A stretch of 64,000 nucleotides of DNA from Myxococcus virescens (GCF_900101905.1 NZ_FNAJ01000003.1:558001-622000); one strand, 5' to 3'. Shown: positions 33,671 through 43,236, counted from the stretch's first letter. Notes: generated by a model not told the origin, from the letters alone. A program made the numbers and translations.

Positions 33671-35493
33671 GCGCATCCCCTGCCACCCACGCGCCCCCGT
33701 TCATCAACGCGCTGCTGGGTGAGAACAAGAGTGCCCTGCTGCTCAAGCTCGTGGAGGAGATGGACGCCTCCGCCCTGCACTGGCTGAGCGGCTACACGGC
33801 GGGACTGGCCGTCCGCGCCCCCCAGGCCACCGTCGTCCCCGTGGCGCCCGTACCCGTGGCGGCCCCCGCCGGTCACTTCACCATCATCTACGGGACGCAG
33901 ACGGGGAACAGCCGCCTCCTGGCCGAGCGCCTCAAGCACCAGGTGGAGTCCGCCGGGCTCGCCACGCGGCTGTTCCGGGCCAGCGACTATCCGGTGCGGG
34001 AGCTGGCCAAGGAGAAGCTGCTCTGCGTGGTCATCAGCACCCAGGGAGATGGCGACCCGCCGGACGACGCACGCGGATTCTGTGAGTTCATCCTCGGCAA
34101 GCGCGCGCCTCGCATGGAGGGGCTGCGCTACGCCGTGCTGGGGCTGGGAGACTCCAGCTACCCGCGCTTCTGCGAGGTGGGCCGGCGGCTCGACGCCCGC
34201 TTCGCGGAGCTGGGCGCCAGCCAGTTGTTGGCGCGTGCCGATTGCGACGTGGACTTCGAGCCCGTGGCCAAGGGTTGGCTCGACCAGGCCTACACCCTGG
34301 CGCGCGAAGCACTGGCTCCGCAGGCGACGGTGACGGCCCCTGTCGTGCCGCTGCGGGAGCCGCACGCCACGCCCACATTCACCAAGGAAGCGCCCTACAC
34401 GGCGGAGGTGCTGCTCAATCAGCGCATCACCGCACGCGGCGCGCTCAAGGACGTGCGACACCTGGAGCTGGCGCTCGCGGGCTCCGGGCTGGAATACGCC
34501 CCCGGCGACGCGCTGGGCGTGTGGCCCCACAATCCGCCGGAGCTGGTGGCGTCCTTCCTGTCCGAGCTGCGCCTCGACGGAGAAGCGGCGGTCACCCGAG
34601 AGGGCCGCACGCTCCCGCTGGCGCGTTGGCTGAGTGACGAGCTGGAAATCACCAGGCTCAACCGCCCCTTCCTGGAGCGGCACGCCAGGCTGTCCGGCAG
34701 CGCGGCGCTGCGCGAAGTGCTCGAACCGGGCCGCGCCGAGGCCTTCCGCGCGCTGCTGGCGGGGCATCAAGTCATCGACGTACTCCGCGCCTACAAGGCC
34801 ACCTGGGACGCCACGGAGCTGGTCCAGTCCCTGCGCCGGCTGACGCCCCGGTTGTACTCGATTGCCTCCAGCCCCAAGCGCGTGGGTGAAGAGGCGCACC
34901 TCACGGTGGCGGTGGTGGACTACACGGCGCTCGACCTGCGGCACTTCGGCGCGGCGTCGTACCACCTGGCCACGCGCACGGCCGGCACCGACACGGTCCG
35001 CGTCTTCATCGAGCCGAACGAACGCTTCCGGCTGCCGGAGGACGGCGACAAGGACGTGCTGATGATTGGCCCTGGCACCGGCGTGGCGCCCTTCCGGGCC
35101 TTCGTCCAGGAGCGCGCGGAGACCGGTGCGAAGGGCCGCAACTGGCTCTTCTTCGGTGAGCAGCACTTCCGCACCCAGTTCCTCTACCAGACGGAGTGGC
35201 AGGAGGCCCTGAAGAAGCAGACGCTGCACCGGCTGTCACTCGCCTTCTCGCGGGACCGCGCACAGAAGGTCTACGTGCAGCACCGGCTGCGTGAGTCCGG
35301 ACGTGACGTCTACGAATGGCTCGAAGGCGGCGCCCACCTCTACGTGTGCGGCGACGCCCAGCGCATGGCCCCGGATGTCCACGAGGCACTGGTGGACATC
35401 GTCTCCACCCATGGCGGCAAGAGCCGCGAGGACGCGCACGCCTGGCTCGAATCCCTGCGCGAGCAGCGGCGCTACCTGCGCGACGTCTACTGA
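33667..35493 (+). CDS. cysJ: Sulfite reductase flavoprotein alpha subunit
   Basis: CysJ carries electrons from NADPH through FAD and FMN to CysI for the six-electron reduction of sulfite to sulfide. It has 608 residues, as in E. coli. The order is a short N-terminal segment, a flavodoxin domain (IIYGTQTGNSRLLAERLK near residue 75), the FAD domain with PRLYSIASSPKRVGEEAHLTV, and the NADPH domain with MIGPGTGVAPFRAFVQER and HLYVCGDAQRMAPDV, ending in RDVY. The start is ATG 33667, overlapping the cysN stop. A gap of 24 bases separates it from cysI, the only non-overlapping junction within the operon. Confidence 0.95.
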   Translation: MSASPATHAPPFINALLGENKSALLLKLVEEMDASALHWLSGYTAGLAVRAPQATVVPVAPVPVAAPAGHFTIIYGTQTGNSRLLAERLKHQVESAGLATRLFRASDYPVRELAKEKLLCVVISTQGDGDPPDDARGFCEFILGKRAPRMEGLRYAVLGLGDSSYPRFCEVGRRLDARFAELGASQLLARADCDVDFEPVAKGWLDQAYTLAREALAPQATVTAPVVPLREPHATPTFTKEAPYTAEVLLNQRITARGALKDVRHLELALAGSGLEYAPGDALGVWPHNPPELVASFLSELRLDGEAAVTREGRTLPLARWLSDELEITRLNRPFLERHARLSGSAALREVLEPGRAEAFRALLAGHQVIDVLRAYKATWDATELVQSLRRLTPRLYSIASSPKRVGEEAHLTVAVVDYTALDLRHFGAASYHLATRTAGTDTVRVFIEPNERFRLPEDGDKDVLMIGPGTGVAPFRAFVQERAETGAKGRNWLFFGEQHFRTQFLYQTEWQEALKKQTLHRLSLAFSRDRAQKVYVQHRLRESGRDVYEWLEGGAHLYVCGDAQRMAPDVHEALVDIVSTHGGKSREDAHAWLESLREQRRYLRDVY

Positions 35494-35517
35494 CCCATTC
35501 CGATTGCGAGCAACGAC

Positions 35518-37206
35518 ATGAGCCACCAGCCCAAGCCACTCTCCGAAGTGGAGCACATCAAGACCCAGAGCCGCCTGCTCCGGGGCAGTCTGGCGGAGAG
35601 CCTGGAGGACCCGGTGACGGGCGGCCTCGCCACGCCGGACACCAACCTCATCAAGTTCCACGGCAGCTATCAGCAGGACGACCGCGACGTGCGCGAGGAG
35701 CGGCGTCAGCAGAAGCTGGAGCCCGACTACAGCTTCATGCTCCGCACCCGCCTGCCTGGAGGCGTGTGCACACCGGCCCAGTGGCTGGTGATGGACGCGC
35801 TGGCACGCGAGCACGCCAACCACACGCTGCGCATCACCACGCGGCAGGCCTTTCAGCTGCACGGCGTCATCAAGGAAGACCTCCGGCCCACCATCGCCCG
35901 CATCAACGAAGCGATGATGGACACGCTGGCCGCCTGCGGCGACGTGAACCGCAACGTGCTGTGCAACCCCAATCCGGTGGACTCGCGCGTCCACGAGACG
36001 GTGTACCAGTGGGCGGTGCGCATCTCCGAGCACCTGCTGCCGAAGACGCGCGCCTACTACGAAGTCTGGCTGGGGAAGGAGAAGGTGGCCGGCGGTGAGG
36101 ACGAGCCCATCTACGGCGCCACGTACCTGCCCCGGAAGTTCAAGACCGCCGTGGCGGTGCCGCCCCTCAACGACGTGGATGTCTTCGCGCAGGACCTGGG
36201 CTTCATCGCCATCATCGAGGGCGGCGCGCTCGTGGGCTTCAACGTCTCCGTGGGCGGCGGCATGGGCGCCACGCATGGTGACGCGGCCACCTATCCCCGG
36301 CTGGCGGACGTCGTCGGCTTCATCCCTCCGGAGCAGACGCTCGCCGTCGCCGAGGAGGTGGTGAAGATTCACCGCGACTTCGGGGACCGCACCAACCGCA
36401 AGCACGCGCGCCTGAAGTACGTCCTGGAGGAGCGCGGCGTTCCCTGGTTCACGGCGGAGCTGGAGAAGCGGCTCGGCTTCCCGCTCCAGCCGGCGCGCCC
36501 CTTCGCGTTCGAGCACAACGGAGACCGCTTCGGGTGGACGGAGGGCCATGACGGCCGGTGGCATCTGACGCTGCATCTGGACAGCGGCCGCGTGGCGGAC
36601 CGGCCCGGCGCCACGCACTTGACGGGCCTGCGGGAGATCGCGCGCATCCACACGGGGGACTTCCGGCTCACGGCGAACCAGAACCTCGTCATCGCGGGTG
36701 TGACGCCCGAGGCTCGCGACGCCATCGGCGCGCTGGTGACGGCGCACGCGCTGGACAGCTTCCGCACCGCCAGCCCGGTGCGCCGCAACGCGCTGGCGTG
36801 CGTGGCGCTGCCGACGTGCGGGCTCGCCATGGCGGAGGCGGAGCGCTACCTGCCCACCTTCGTGGGACGGCTGGAGGACCGGCTGCGGGCGCATGGCCTG
36901 CAGGACGCCAACCTGCTGCTCCGCATCACCGGGTGCCCCAACGGCTGCGCGAGACCATACCTGGCGGAGGTGGGACTCGTGGGCAAGGCGCCGGGCCGCT
37001 ACAACCTGCACCTGGGCGGAGATGCGCGAGGCCAGCGCCTCAGTCATCTCTACAAGGAGAACATCGACGAGGACGCCATCCTCGCCGCGCTGGAGCCATT
37101 GTTCGAAGGCTACGCACGCGAACGTCAGCCCGGTGAAGGCTTTGGCGACTTCGTGGTGCGCGCGGGCCACGTCCCCAGCCCAGCCGTTCAGCCTCGGCCG
37201 GCCTGA
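35518..37206 (+). CDS. cysI: Sulfite reductase hemoprotein beta subunit
   Basis: CysI holds siroheme and a 4Fe-4S cluster and reduces sulfite to sulfide, the product used for cysteine synthesis. It has 562 residues, the normal size. The N-terminal [18 protein letters not shown] and [10 protein letters not shown] signatures are present. The four cluster cysteines are in [20 protein letters not shown] and [20 protein letters not shown], the latter Cys being the shared siroheme ligand. The ATG 35518 was used. It is the last operon gene: 23 bases beyond its stop is the end of a gene on the other strand, and no clear terminator is seen in that gap. Confidence 0.95.
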   Translation: MSHQPKPLSEVEHIKTQSRLLRGSLAESLEDPVTGGLATPDTNLIKFHGSYQQDDRDVREERRQQKLEPDYSFMLRTRLPGGVCTPAQWLVMDALAREHANHTLRITTRQAFQLHGVIKEDLRPTIARINEAMMDTLAACGDVNRNVLCNPNPVDSRVHETVYQWAVRISEHLLPKTRAYYEVWLGKEKVAGGEDEPIYGATYLPRKFKTAVAVPPLNDVDVFAQDLGFIAIIEGGALVGFNVSVGGGMGATHGDAATYPRLADVVGFIPPEQTLAVAEEVVKIHRDFGDRTNRKHARLKYVLEERGVPWFTAELEKRLGFPLQPARPFAFEHNGDRFGWTEGHDGRWHLTLHLDSGRVADRPGATHLTGLREIARIHTGDFRLTANQNLVIAGVTPEARDAIGALVTAHALDSFRTASPVRRNALACVALPTCGLAMAEAERYLPTFVGRLEDRLRAHGLQDANLLLRITGCPNGCARPYLAEVGLVGKAPGRYNLHLGGDARGQRLSHLYKENIDEDAILAALEPLFEGYARERQPGEGFGDFVVRAGHVPSPAVQPRPA

Positions 37207-37229
37207 GCCAACGCGGACCGCGCGCGTGT

Positions 37230-38192
37230 TCAATCGCCCGCGGCCCGCACCGCCGTGAGGAGCAGGTCGTACTTGCCGCCCAGGAACGTGCGGAAGCCGT
37301 GCTGGTGCAGATAGCGGCGGTAGAAGGACAGGTCCTTCACCAGCAGCGACAGGTCAGGCTCGCGCAGGTTCCGCACCCGCGCGCCATAGACGACCTCGCC
37401 ATCCCGGAAGCGGGAGTTGGGAAAGCCCAGCAGCAGCGCCGAGCTCGGCTCCAGGTGCTCCTGCACGAGCTTGCGCAGCAGCGCATGGTCGTCCACACCG
37501 GGGCTCTGCAGCGTGCCTACGGACACCACCAGGTGGAAGCGTCCCAGGTCCTCCGGCAGCGCATTGAGGTCGGCGACGACAAAGCGATGCCGGGCATCGG
37601 GGAAGCGAGCGCGCGCCTCTTCGATGGCGCTGGCGCTGTGGTCCACCCCCACGAAGCGCGCGTCCGGGCTTTCCTCGAGCCACGAGAACGCCGCCAGTTC
37701 ATCCCCGCGATTGACGCCCAGGTCGAGCACGCGGCCTGACTCCGGCAACCGGATGCGCCCAAGCGCTTCGAGCCAGGGCAACAGGAAGCCCGCGTCCTCC
37801 AGCTTGCGCAGGCGCGCGAACGCGGAGGCCGCGCCGTAGCGTTCTTGCGGTGACACCACTTCGTCCGCCTTGCCCCCCGCGTGCCAGGGCGCCTCGGGCC
37901 CCAGTCGCTCGAAGGTCAGCGAGATGTGCGTCGCATCCACCGCGCGGGGCGTCAGCAGCCGGCACGCGAGCCCCTCCGCCAGGTCGCACCAACTGCGCAG
38001 GGGCCGATGGAGCAGCGCGCCAGACGGGCCCACACGCTCGCCGGGGTAACACCCCCTGCCCAGGTCCGGGTCTGGCACCTCGATGGTGACGGGCCCCGCA
38101 CCGAGCGACGCCAGCAAGTGCCGATGGATGTGGATCAGGGACTCGGCATGGAAGCGGCGAGGATGCGAGGAGGACTCGGTGGGGCTCGGCAT
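37230..38192 (-). CDS. Class I SAM-dependent methyltransferase
   Basis: This 320-residue protein has an N-terminal domain of about 150 residues that I do not recognise and a C-terminal methyltransferase core. SAM motif I is VLDLGVNRGDELAAFSWL, motif II VGVDHSASAIEEARARFP, then FVVADLNALPEDLGRFHLVVSVGTLQ with the acidic residues typical of the family. The later SALLLGFPNSRF segment is a common motif V/VI. The ATG 38192 was taken; the upstream extension to 38306 overlaps the lipoprotein promoter. It is divergent from the lipoprotein gene and convergent with cysI. The target molecule is unknown. Confidence 0.83.
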   Translation of the reverse strand: MPSPTESSSHPRRFHAESLIHIHRHLLASLGAGPVTIEVPDPDLGRGCYPGERVGPSGALLHRPLRSWCDLAEGLACRLLTPRAVDATHISLTFERLGPEAPWHAGGKADEVVSPQERYGAASAFARLRKLEDAGFLLPWLEALGRIRLPESGRVLDLGVNRGDELAAFSWLEESPDARFVGVDHSASAIEEARARFPDARHRFVVADLNALPEDLGRFHLVVSVGTLQSPGVDDHALLRKLVQEHLEPSSALLLGFPNSRFRDGEVVYGARVRNLREPDLSLLVKDLSFYRRYLHQHGFRTFLGGKYDLLLTAVRAAGD

Positions 38193-38289
38193 GATGGCGC
38201 GGAGCCTATCGTGGCATCTGTCCTGTTCCGTGGCTTCCGCGCGGTGCACAATCTCCCCCAATCGAAGGCCCGCACCGCCGAGGTATTCC

Positions 38290-39393
38290 TTGCATCGGTT
38301 CCGCACCCCTTCCGCCCTTCTCGCCGCCGTCGCCCTCCTGGGCTGTCAGTCCAACAAGGAGGACAAGCCAGCCGCGCCCCCTGCCCCCGCGGCAGCGCCC
38401 CGCGCGGAGGCCGTGCCCGCATCTCCGCCCAAGCCCGCTCCGCCCCCCGCCGAGGCACAGACGGAGCTCGGCTACCTCAAACCCACCGAGGACGCCGAAC
38501 ACTGCGAATGGATGCGCCAGCCCTTGAAGGGCACGGCCACCCGAGTCTTTCGCTTCGACGCCTATTGCGACAGGTCCTCGGTGTCATGGAGTCCGGATGG
38601 CAAGCAGGGGCTCCTCTTCACGTGGCCCTCGGGCGAAGGGGAAGTCCCGCGTGCCTGGCGCGTGGACGTCGCCGCGAAGTCCGGGCAGCCGCTGGACCTG
38701 AAGTCGCTGCCCGGAGGAAACAGCGCTGGAAACCCCAACGAGCCCGCTGTGATGCGCGTCGGCTTCGACGCGCAGAGCCGACCCGTGGCGCTCGTCGTCC
38801 TGGCCTCTGAATCGAAGGGGCCCATCACCTTCGACGGCGAGAGCATCCCCGTGCCGAAGGGCAAGGGCGCGCCGGGACTGGCCATGGCCTATCGCCTGGA
38901 GGACGGCGGCTGGAAGCGCATCGAGCTCAAGGCGGCCCGCTTCCAGGGGGACGCGCCTTCCGAGCACGGCCTGCTCGAAGCGGAGGCGACCCTCACGCCG
39001 ACATGGACGGCCTCACTGCCCACCCGGATTCCTGGCAGCAAGGCCGCGCCGACGGTCGCGAAGGAACTGAATGCGCAGGAGTCGGGGAGCGAGGGAACGG
39101 GCTGGTGGATGGAGCTGCCCGGCCCGGACGGCACGCTCTACTACCGGGCACGCCAGGAGGGCCCCATGCTCGTGCTCGGACAGCCCCTGCTCTGGGCCCA
39201 TGGAGACCAGCGCCTGTCCTTGAAGGACCTCACGGAGCCGGACGCGTACCTGGGCTTCCAGTTCGACCGGGGACTCCTGCTGGTCACCTCCTACGGAGGC
39301 TATGCGGCGGCCACCGTCTGGGACCCGAAGACGCAGCAGCGCGTGATGTCCGTGCCGGACGTCTACGCACCCGCCTTCTGGCCCACGCCCTGA
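38290..39393 (+). CDS. Putative outer-membrane or periplasmic lipoprotein
   Basis: This 367-residue protein starts at TTG 38290 (MHRFRTPSALLAAVALLGC), giving a signal peptide with a typical lipobox LLGC and Cys19 as the lipidated residue. GAGG lies six to nine bases before the start; a longer frame opens at 38083 but would bury the signal. After the lipobox comes a Lys/Ala/Pro-rich linker to about residue 55, then a domain of about 310 residues with beta-rich, WD-like segments (SVSWSPDGKQGLLFTW, DAQSRPVALVVLASE, YLGFQFDRGLLLVTSYGG). I do not recognise the family; a beta-propeller-like fold is possible. A GC hairpin follows. Confidence 0.7.
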   Translation: MHRFRTPSALLAAVALLGCQSNKEDKPAAPPAPAAAPRAEAVPASPPKPAPPPAEAQTELGYLKPTEDAEHCEWMRQPLKGTATRVFRFDAYCDRSSVSWSPDGKQGLLFTWPSGEGEVPRAWRVDVAAKSGQPLDLKSLPGGNSAGNPNEPAVMRVGFDAQSRPVALVVLASESKGPITFDGESIPVPKGKGAPGLAMAYRLEDGGWKRIELKAARFQGDAPSEHGLLEAEATLTPTWTASLPTRIPGSKAAPTVAKELNAQESGSEGTGWWMELPGPDGTLYYRARQEGPMLVLGQPLLWAHGDQRLSLKDLTEPDAYLGFQFDRGLLLVTSYGGYAAATVWDPKTQQRVMSVPDVYAPAFWPTP

Positions 39394-39408
39394 GCGCCGG
39401 AAAGACGA

Positions 39409-39439
39409 CGGCCCGGCGCCCACATAGGGAGCCGGGCCG
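39409..39439. terminator. Bidirectional terminator between convergent genes
   Basis: CGGCCCGGC (39409-39417) and GCCGGGCCG (39431-39439) form a 9-bp perfect stem with a 13-base loop between the lipoprotein gene and the lytic transglycosylase gene. Confidence 0.6.
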
Positions 39440-39462
39440 AAGTCGCGGCACGTCGTGGTGAG

Positions 39463-41109
39463 CTACGCGGGGCCGGCGCCGTTGTACCAGCCGGTGATCT
39501 TCCGCACGTAGTCCTGCGTCTCCTTGAACGGAGGCACGCCGCCATACTTGTTCACGTTGCCCGCGCCCGCGTTGTAGGCGGCGAGCGCCAGCCGCACGTC
39601 ACCGTTGAAGCGCTTGAGCTGCTGCGAGAGGTACTTGGTGCCACCCTCGATGCTCTGGCGCGGGTCCGTACGGTTGGTGACGCCCAGCTCGCGCGCGGTG
39701 GCCGGCATGAGCTGCATCAGGCCCACCGCGCCCGCGCCCGACTTCGCGTTCGGGTTGAAGGTGGACTCCTGCTGGATGACCGCCTTGATGAGGCGCGCGG
39801 GCACGTTGTACTTCTGCGACATCTCGTTGATGAGGTTGTCGTACTTGTTCGACGAGAAGCCGCTCAGATCGTTGTTGCCCTTCGCGGGGCCCGCGTTGCC
39901 CGTGCCCTGCGTACCGCCCGTTCCACCCGTGCCGTTGGTGGCGCCGGCACCGCTGGCCACGGTGGCGCCAAGCTTGGAGAACGCCGCGCGCGTCAGCGGA
40001 CCGTAGTAGCCCGTGTTCTTCACGTTGTTGGCGGCCTGGAACTCCTTGAGCGCCGATTCCGTGCGAGGACCGAAGACGCCCGGGCCCGTGTTCATCTCGG
40101 CCTGGGTCATGTAGCCGCCCTTCACCAGCGCCTGCTGGAGCTGCTCCACCGCTGGGCCGCGCGCGCCCTTCTCCAGGTCACCCGCGGGCAACTTCATGCC
40201 CTTCACCGAGCCGCCCGAGGTCGGCGGCGGCTGGGAGCCCACGCCGCCCGTGCCACCACCGCCATTCGTGTTGCCCGGACGCGGGTTGCCGCCCGAGAAG
40301 GTCACCAGCTCACCCGTCGTCTTGTAGCCCTGGGGGCCGCCCGACAGACGGTTGCCCTGGACGTTGAGGGTGATCTCCTTCCCCGTGGCCGGGTCGTTCG
40401 CGTAGTAGACGGGCTTGCCGTTCTGCGTGCCACGGCCGGTGATGGTGATCCAGTGGTCGGTGCCGTTCGAGCCACCACCGCTGCCCGCCTTGTAGTCCAC
40501 GCCCACGACCACCGGCCGGCCCGCGTCGACCTGCCGGTTGATGGTGTCCAGGTTCCACGCCTGCTTCGCGGCGCCCAGGCCGCCCATGGCCGCCGCCGAG
40601 CCCCACTTGAGCGCGTTGCCCGAGTAGCCGTTGTTGCGGTCCAGGTACGCGTCCATCTCCCCTGGGTTGATGGTCTTCCCGGTGATCTTGCTCACGGCCA
40701 TGGCGGTGGCCGTCATGGCACAACCCGCCGCTGACAGGCTCGAACCGGTGCCCAGCCGCCGCGAGCCCCACTGCGCGTCGCCCTGCTTGTAGAGCGGCGT
40801 GCCGTCACGGGACGTGGGGAACTGCCGGCCGTCGTCGTCGCGAACCTGACCGTTGGCGGCGCGCGTCGTCGTCGCCGCGGGGGTGAAGTTGTCGCCGCCC
40901 GCCGAACGGTTGGCCGTGCCGGAACCCGTGGTGTCCCCTCCCCGCGTGGGCGCGCTCTCGAACGTGTCCGGAATGGTCAGCTTCTGGCCCGCACGAATCT
41001 TGTTCGGGTCCGTGATGTTGTTGGCCTGGGCCAACGCTGAGACGGACGTGTTGTACTTGCGGGCCAGCGCGTTCAGGGTGTCGCCACTGCGAACGGAATG
41101 GGTCTTCAC
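39463..41109 (-). CDS. LysM / C39-like / peptidoglycan-binding / SLT multidomain cell-wall enzyme
   Basis: This 548-residue protein has four recognisable parts. LysM is at the N-terminus (KTHSVRSGDTLNALARKYN). A papain-like C39-type domain covers about 100-260, with Cys in SLSAAGCAMTATAMAVSK and His in TDHWITITGRGTQ. A PG_binding_1 domain covers about 310-375 (GARGPAVEQLQQALVKGGYM). An SLT lytic transglycosylase fills the C-terminus, with the catalytic Glu in VIQQESTFNPNAKSG, then GLMQLMPATARELG and LALAAYNAGAGNVNKYGG. Long GT-rich linkers separate them. It combines a peptide-cleaving and a glycan-cleaving activity on peptidoglycan. No signal peptide is visible, which is odd for a wall enzyme. 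The start is GTG 41109; TTG 41115 is an alternative. Confidence 0.88.
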   Translation of the reverse strand: MKTHSVRSGDTLNALARKYNTSVSALAQANNITDPNKIRAGQKLTIPDTFESAPTRGGDTTGSGTANRSAGGDNFTPAATTTRAANGQVRDDDGRQFPTSRDGTPLYKQGDAQWGSRRLGTGSSLSAAGCAMTATAMAVSKITGKTINPGEMDAYLDRNNGYSGNALKWGSAAAMGGLGAAKQAWNLDTINRQVDAGRPVVVGVDYKAGSGGGSNGTDHWITITGRGTQNGKPVYYANDPATGKEITLNVQGNRLSGGPQGYKTTGELVTFSGGNPRPGNTNGGGGTGGVGSQPPPTSGGSVKGMKLPAGDLEKGARGPAVEQLQQALVKGGYMTQAEMNTGPGVFGPRTESALKEFQAANNVKNTGYYGPLTRAAFSKLGATVASGAGATNGTGGTGGTQGTGNAGPAKGNNDLSGFSSNKYDNLINEMSQKYNVPARLIKAVIQQESTFNPNAKSGAGAVGLMQLMPATARELGVTNRTDPRQSIEGGTKYLSQQLKRFNGDVRLALAAYNAGAGNVNKYGGVPPFKETQDYVRKITGWYNGAGPA

Positions 41110-41487
41110 GGCCAATACCTTTCGTCACCCGATGCTGCGTTGGGGCCGGGGGATATTCACGATTCTCGCCCGTGATGAAACGAAGTTGCCTCATCCCCAG
41201 ACAAACACTGGTATCGAAATTGTCAAATCTGGCAGGACACATTGGTCCGTCATTTCTGTTCAATTCCACAAACACCAAACAAGAGTCGACGCACCGCGCA
41301 ACGCGTGACCCTTCTGTCAAAGAGCGCCGTGACAGCCTGTCACCCACACCTCGCACCTCCGTGACAGGGAGGGCTGGGTGAATCCCGTGCGGGCAACGCC
41401 ATCAGAGTGAGCGCAGCCCCACTCAGGCCCTGGCCTCGTGCTTGCTCAAGGGCCGCGTGTCACTCCTGAACCCAAAGGCACTCGGCC
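41110..41487. other. Intergenic region with clustered TGACAG/CTGTCA half-sites
   Basis: This 378-base gap separates the divergent SLT gene and the gspC-like gene. Four six-base half-sites, CTGTCA at 41314, TGACAG at 41330, CTGTCA at 41337 and TGACAG at 41362, lie within 54 bases; the middle pair forms the palindrome GTGACAGCCTGTCAC (41329-41343). It may be an operator for a dimeric regulator. Bases 41150-41300 are relatively AT-rich, as expected for promoters. No gene is seen in it. Confidence 0.45.
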
Positions 41488-42357
41488 ATGGCCCATCCAC
41501 TCCGGAAGCACTTCTGGCTCCTCACCACGACAGTCATCGCACTCGCCATGCTGCTCCTGGCGAGCACGACCAACCTGCTCGTGGAGTTCGCATTCACGCC
41601 ACGCATTTCAAACATGCGGGATGAGAAAGCCTTGCCGACAGAGGCTGCCTCACGCCCTCGCGCGGCATTGGAAGGCAGTCGTCTGGCAAGACTCACAGGA
41701 CTTTCCCTCGACCAATCGCCGGAGCCGGCGCCGCCCTCGGGTGGCGGCACGGCCATGAACACGTCCCTGCGGCTGAAGCTGCTCGGCACCCTGGTGGCGC
41801 ATGACTCGCAGTGGTCGCTCGCCTCGGTCGAGGACCTCGACGCGAAGCGCATCCGCAGCGTGATGACCGGTGACGACCTGCAGGGCGCTCGCGTCGTCTC
41901 CATCGAGCGCGAGCGCATCACCTTCCTGGTGGACGGCCGGGAGGAGTTCATCCGCGCCGACCGCCACGGCGGCGTCTCACCCGCGCCCTTCCTGACGAAC
42001 GCCGCGCCCGCGCAGACGGGCGTCCGCGCGGTGGGTGAGCACACCTATGAGGTGTCCCGCCGCGCTGTCGAAGACGCGCTTTCCAATATGGACGGCCTGC
42101 TCGCCCAGGCCCGGGTGGTGCCGTCCTTCCGAGACGGCAAGCCCCAGGGCTTCAAGGTCTTCTCCATCAAGAAAGGCTCCCTCTACGAGCAGCTCGGCAT
42201 CCAGTCTGGTGACGTGCTCCGGCGCATCAATGGCGTCTCGCTCGACGCGCCCGACAGAGCCCTGGAGGCCTTCATGCTGCTACGGGGCGCTTCGCACCTC
42301 GAGCTCGACATCGAGCGCGGAGGGAGCCCGGTCCGCAAGGTGTACGACGTGAGGTGA
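41488..42357 (+). CDS. GspC-like type II secretion protein with PDZ domain
   Basis: This 289-residue bitopic membrane protein has one N-terminal helix (FWLLTTTVIALAMLLLASTTN, residues 9-29) followed by a Pro/Ala-rich linker, an HR domain starting at LRLKLLGTLVAHDSQWSLA, and a C-terminal PDZ domain with VVPSFRDGKPQGFKVFSI and GVQ-like GIQSGDVLRRINGVSL. This order is that of GspC, which connects the inner-membrane platform to the secretin in type II secretion. No other gsp gene is next to it. The ATG 41488 has only a weak ribosome site. It could serve an unlinked secretion system or be a repurposed PDZ protein. Confidence 0.78.
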   Translation: MAHPLRKHFWLLTTTVIALAMLLLASTTNLLVEFAFTPRISNMRDEKALPTEAASRPRAALEGSRLARLTGLSLDQSPEPAPPSGGGTAMNTSLRLKLLGTLVAHDSQWSLASVEDLDAKRIRSVMTGDDLQGARVVSIERERITFLVDGREEFIRADRHGGVSPAPFLTNAAPAQTGVRAVGEHTYEVSRRAVEDALSNMDGLLAQARVVPSFRDGKPQGFKVFSIKKGSLYEQLGIQSGDVLRRINGVSLDAPDRALEAFMLLRGASHLELDIERGGSPVRKVYDVR

Positions 42358-42372
42358 TTGCCGTACGGCCCT

Positions 42373-43236
42373 TCAGCTCCGGACCAGTGCCGCCGCGAGC
42401 CGGGGAAGCGCATCCCCTGCCCGCGCCTCCAGGTGCACGTCCGCGAGCTCCACGCCCCGGCACTCCCCCAGGTTGAGGATGGCGATGGGCATGCGGCGCT
42501 CGGACGCGCGCACCAGGAAGCGGTAGCCGGAGAAGATGGCCAGCGAGGAGCCCACCACCAGCAGCGCGTCGCCCTCCTCCAACAGGGCGAACGCCGACGC
42601 CACGGTGGGAACCGGCACGTTGTCGCCGAAGAAGACGACGTCTGGCTTGAGCGTTCCACCACACACCAGGCACGCAGGGACCTGGAAGGACGACAGCTGC
42701 TCGGAGGTCAGGTCCGCGTCACCGTCCGGACGCAGCTCCAGCACCTCGAGGGAGAAGCCAGGGTTGAGCGACAGCAGCCGCGCCTGCAACGCCTCGCGCG
42801 CCTCCTGCGCGCCGCACGCGAGGCACCGGACCTTGGCCAGTGCGCCATGCAGCTCAATCACCCGCGAGCTGCCAGCGGCATGGTGCAGCCCGTCCACGTT
42901 CTGGGTGATGAGGCCTCGGACATGGCCCGCCTGCTCCAGCTCCGCCAGCGCCGCGTGCGCCGCGTTGGGCCGGGCCGAGGAGAAGCGCGGCCAGCCCCTC
43001 AGGCTTCGCGCCCAGTAGCGCGCCCGGGCCTCGGGGCGCGTGAGGAACTCGCGATGCTGAATGGGATTGCGCGCCCGCGCCCGCGTCCCGGGCCCCCGAT
43101 AGTCGGGGATGCCTGACTCGGTGCTGCACCCCGCCCCGGTGAGCACCACCGTGCTGCGGCGCGAGAGCAATGAGACCAGCGCCTCCATGCTCGGAGCAAG
43201 GCTGGGAACAGGCAGGGCATCGTGCGGGGCAGTCAT
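42373..43236 (-). CDS. Sir2-family NAD-dependent deacylase
   Basis: This is a sirtuin of 287 residues, removing acyl groups from lysines with NAD consumption. It has the NAD motif VVLTGAGCSTESGIPDYRG, the GLITQNVDGLHHAAG block, catalytic His in VIELHGALAKVRC, and zinc ligands as two CXXC pairs, RCLACG and CLVCGG. The KPDVVFFGDNVP and LLVVGSSLAIFSGYRF motifs complete the Rossmann fold. The length is slightly above the small bacterial CobB forms. It is 15 bases from the gspC-like stop (convergent). The preceding gene on the same strand is separated by a hairpin. The class (deacetylase or desuccinylase) cannot be set from the sequence. Confidence 0.92.
   Translation of the reverse strand: MTAPHDALPVPSLAPSMEALVSLLSRRSTVVLTGAGCSTESGIPDYRGPGTRARARNPIQHREFLTRPEARARYWARSLRGWPRFSSARPNAAHAALAELEQAGHVRGLITQNVDGLHHAAGSSRVIELHGALAKVRCLACGAQEAREALQARLLSLNPGFSLEVLELRPDGDADLTSEQLSSFQVPACLVCGGTLKPDVVFFGDNVPVPTVASAFALLEEGDALLVVGSSLAIFSGYRFLVRASERRMPIAILNLGECRGVELADVHLEARAGDALPRLAAALVRS

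Noticed and set aside
33046-35229. A 727-codon open frame opposite cysJ.
   Set aside because: Antisense shadow; cysN and cysJ are well supported on the plus strand.
41230-41246. A sigma-54-like sequence TGGCA with TTGG downstream.
   Set aside because: The minus-12 GC is missing and the spacing is off by one; not enough for a sigma-54 promoter.
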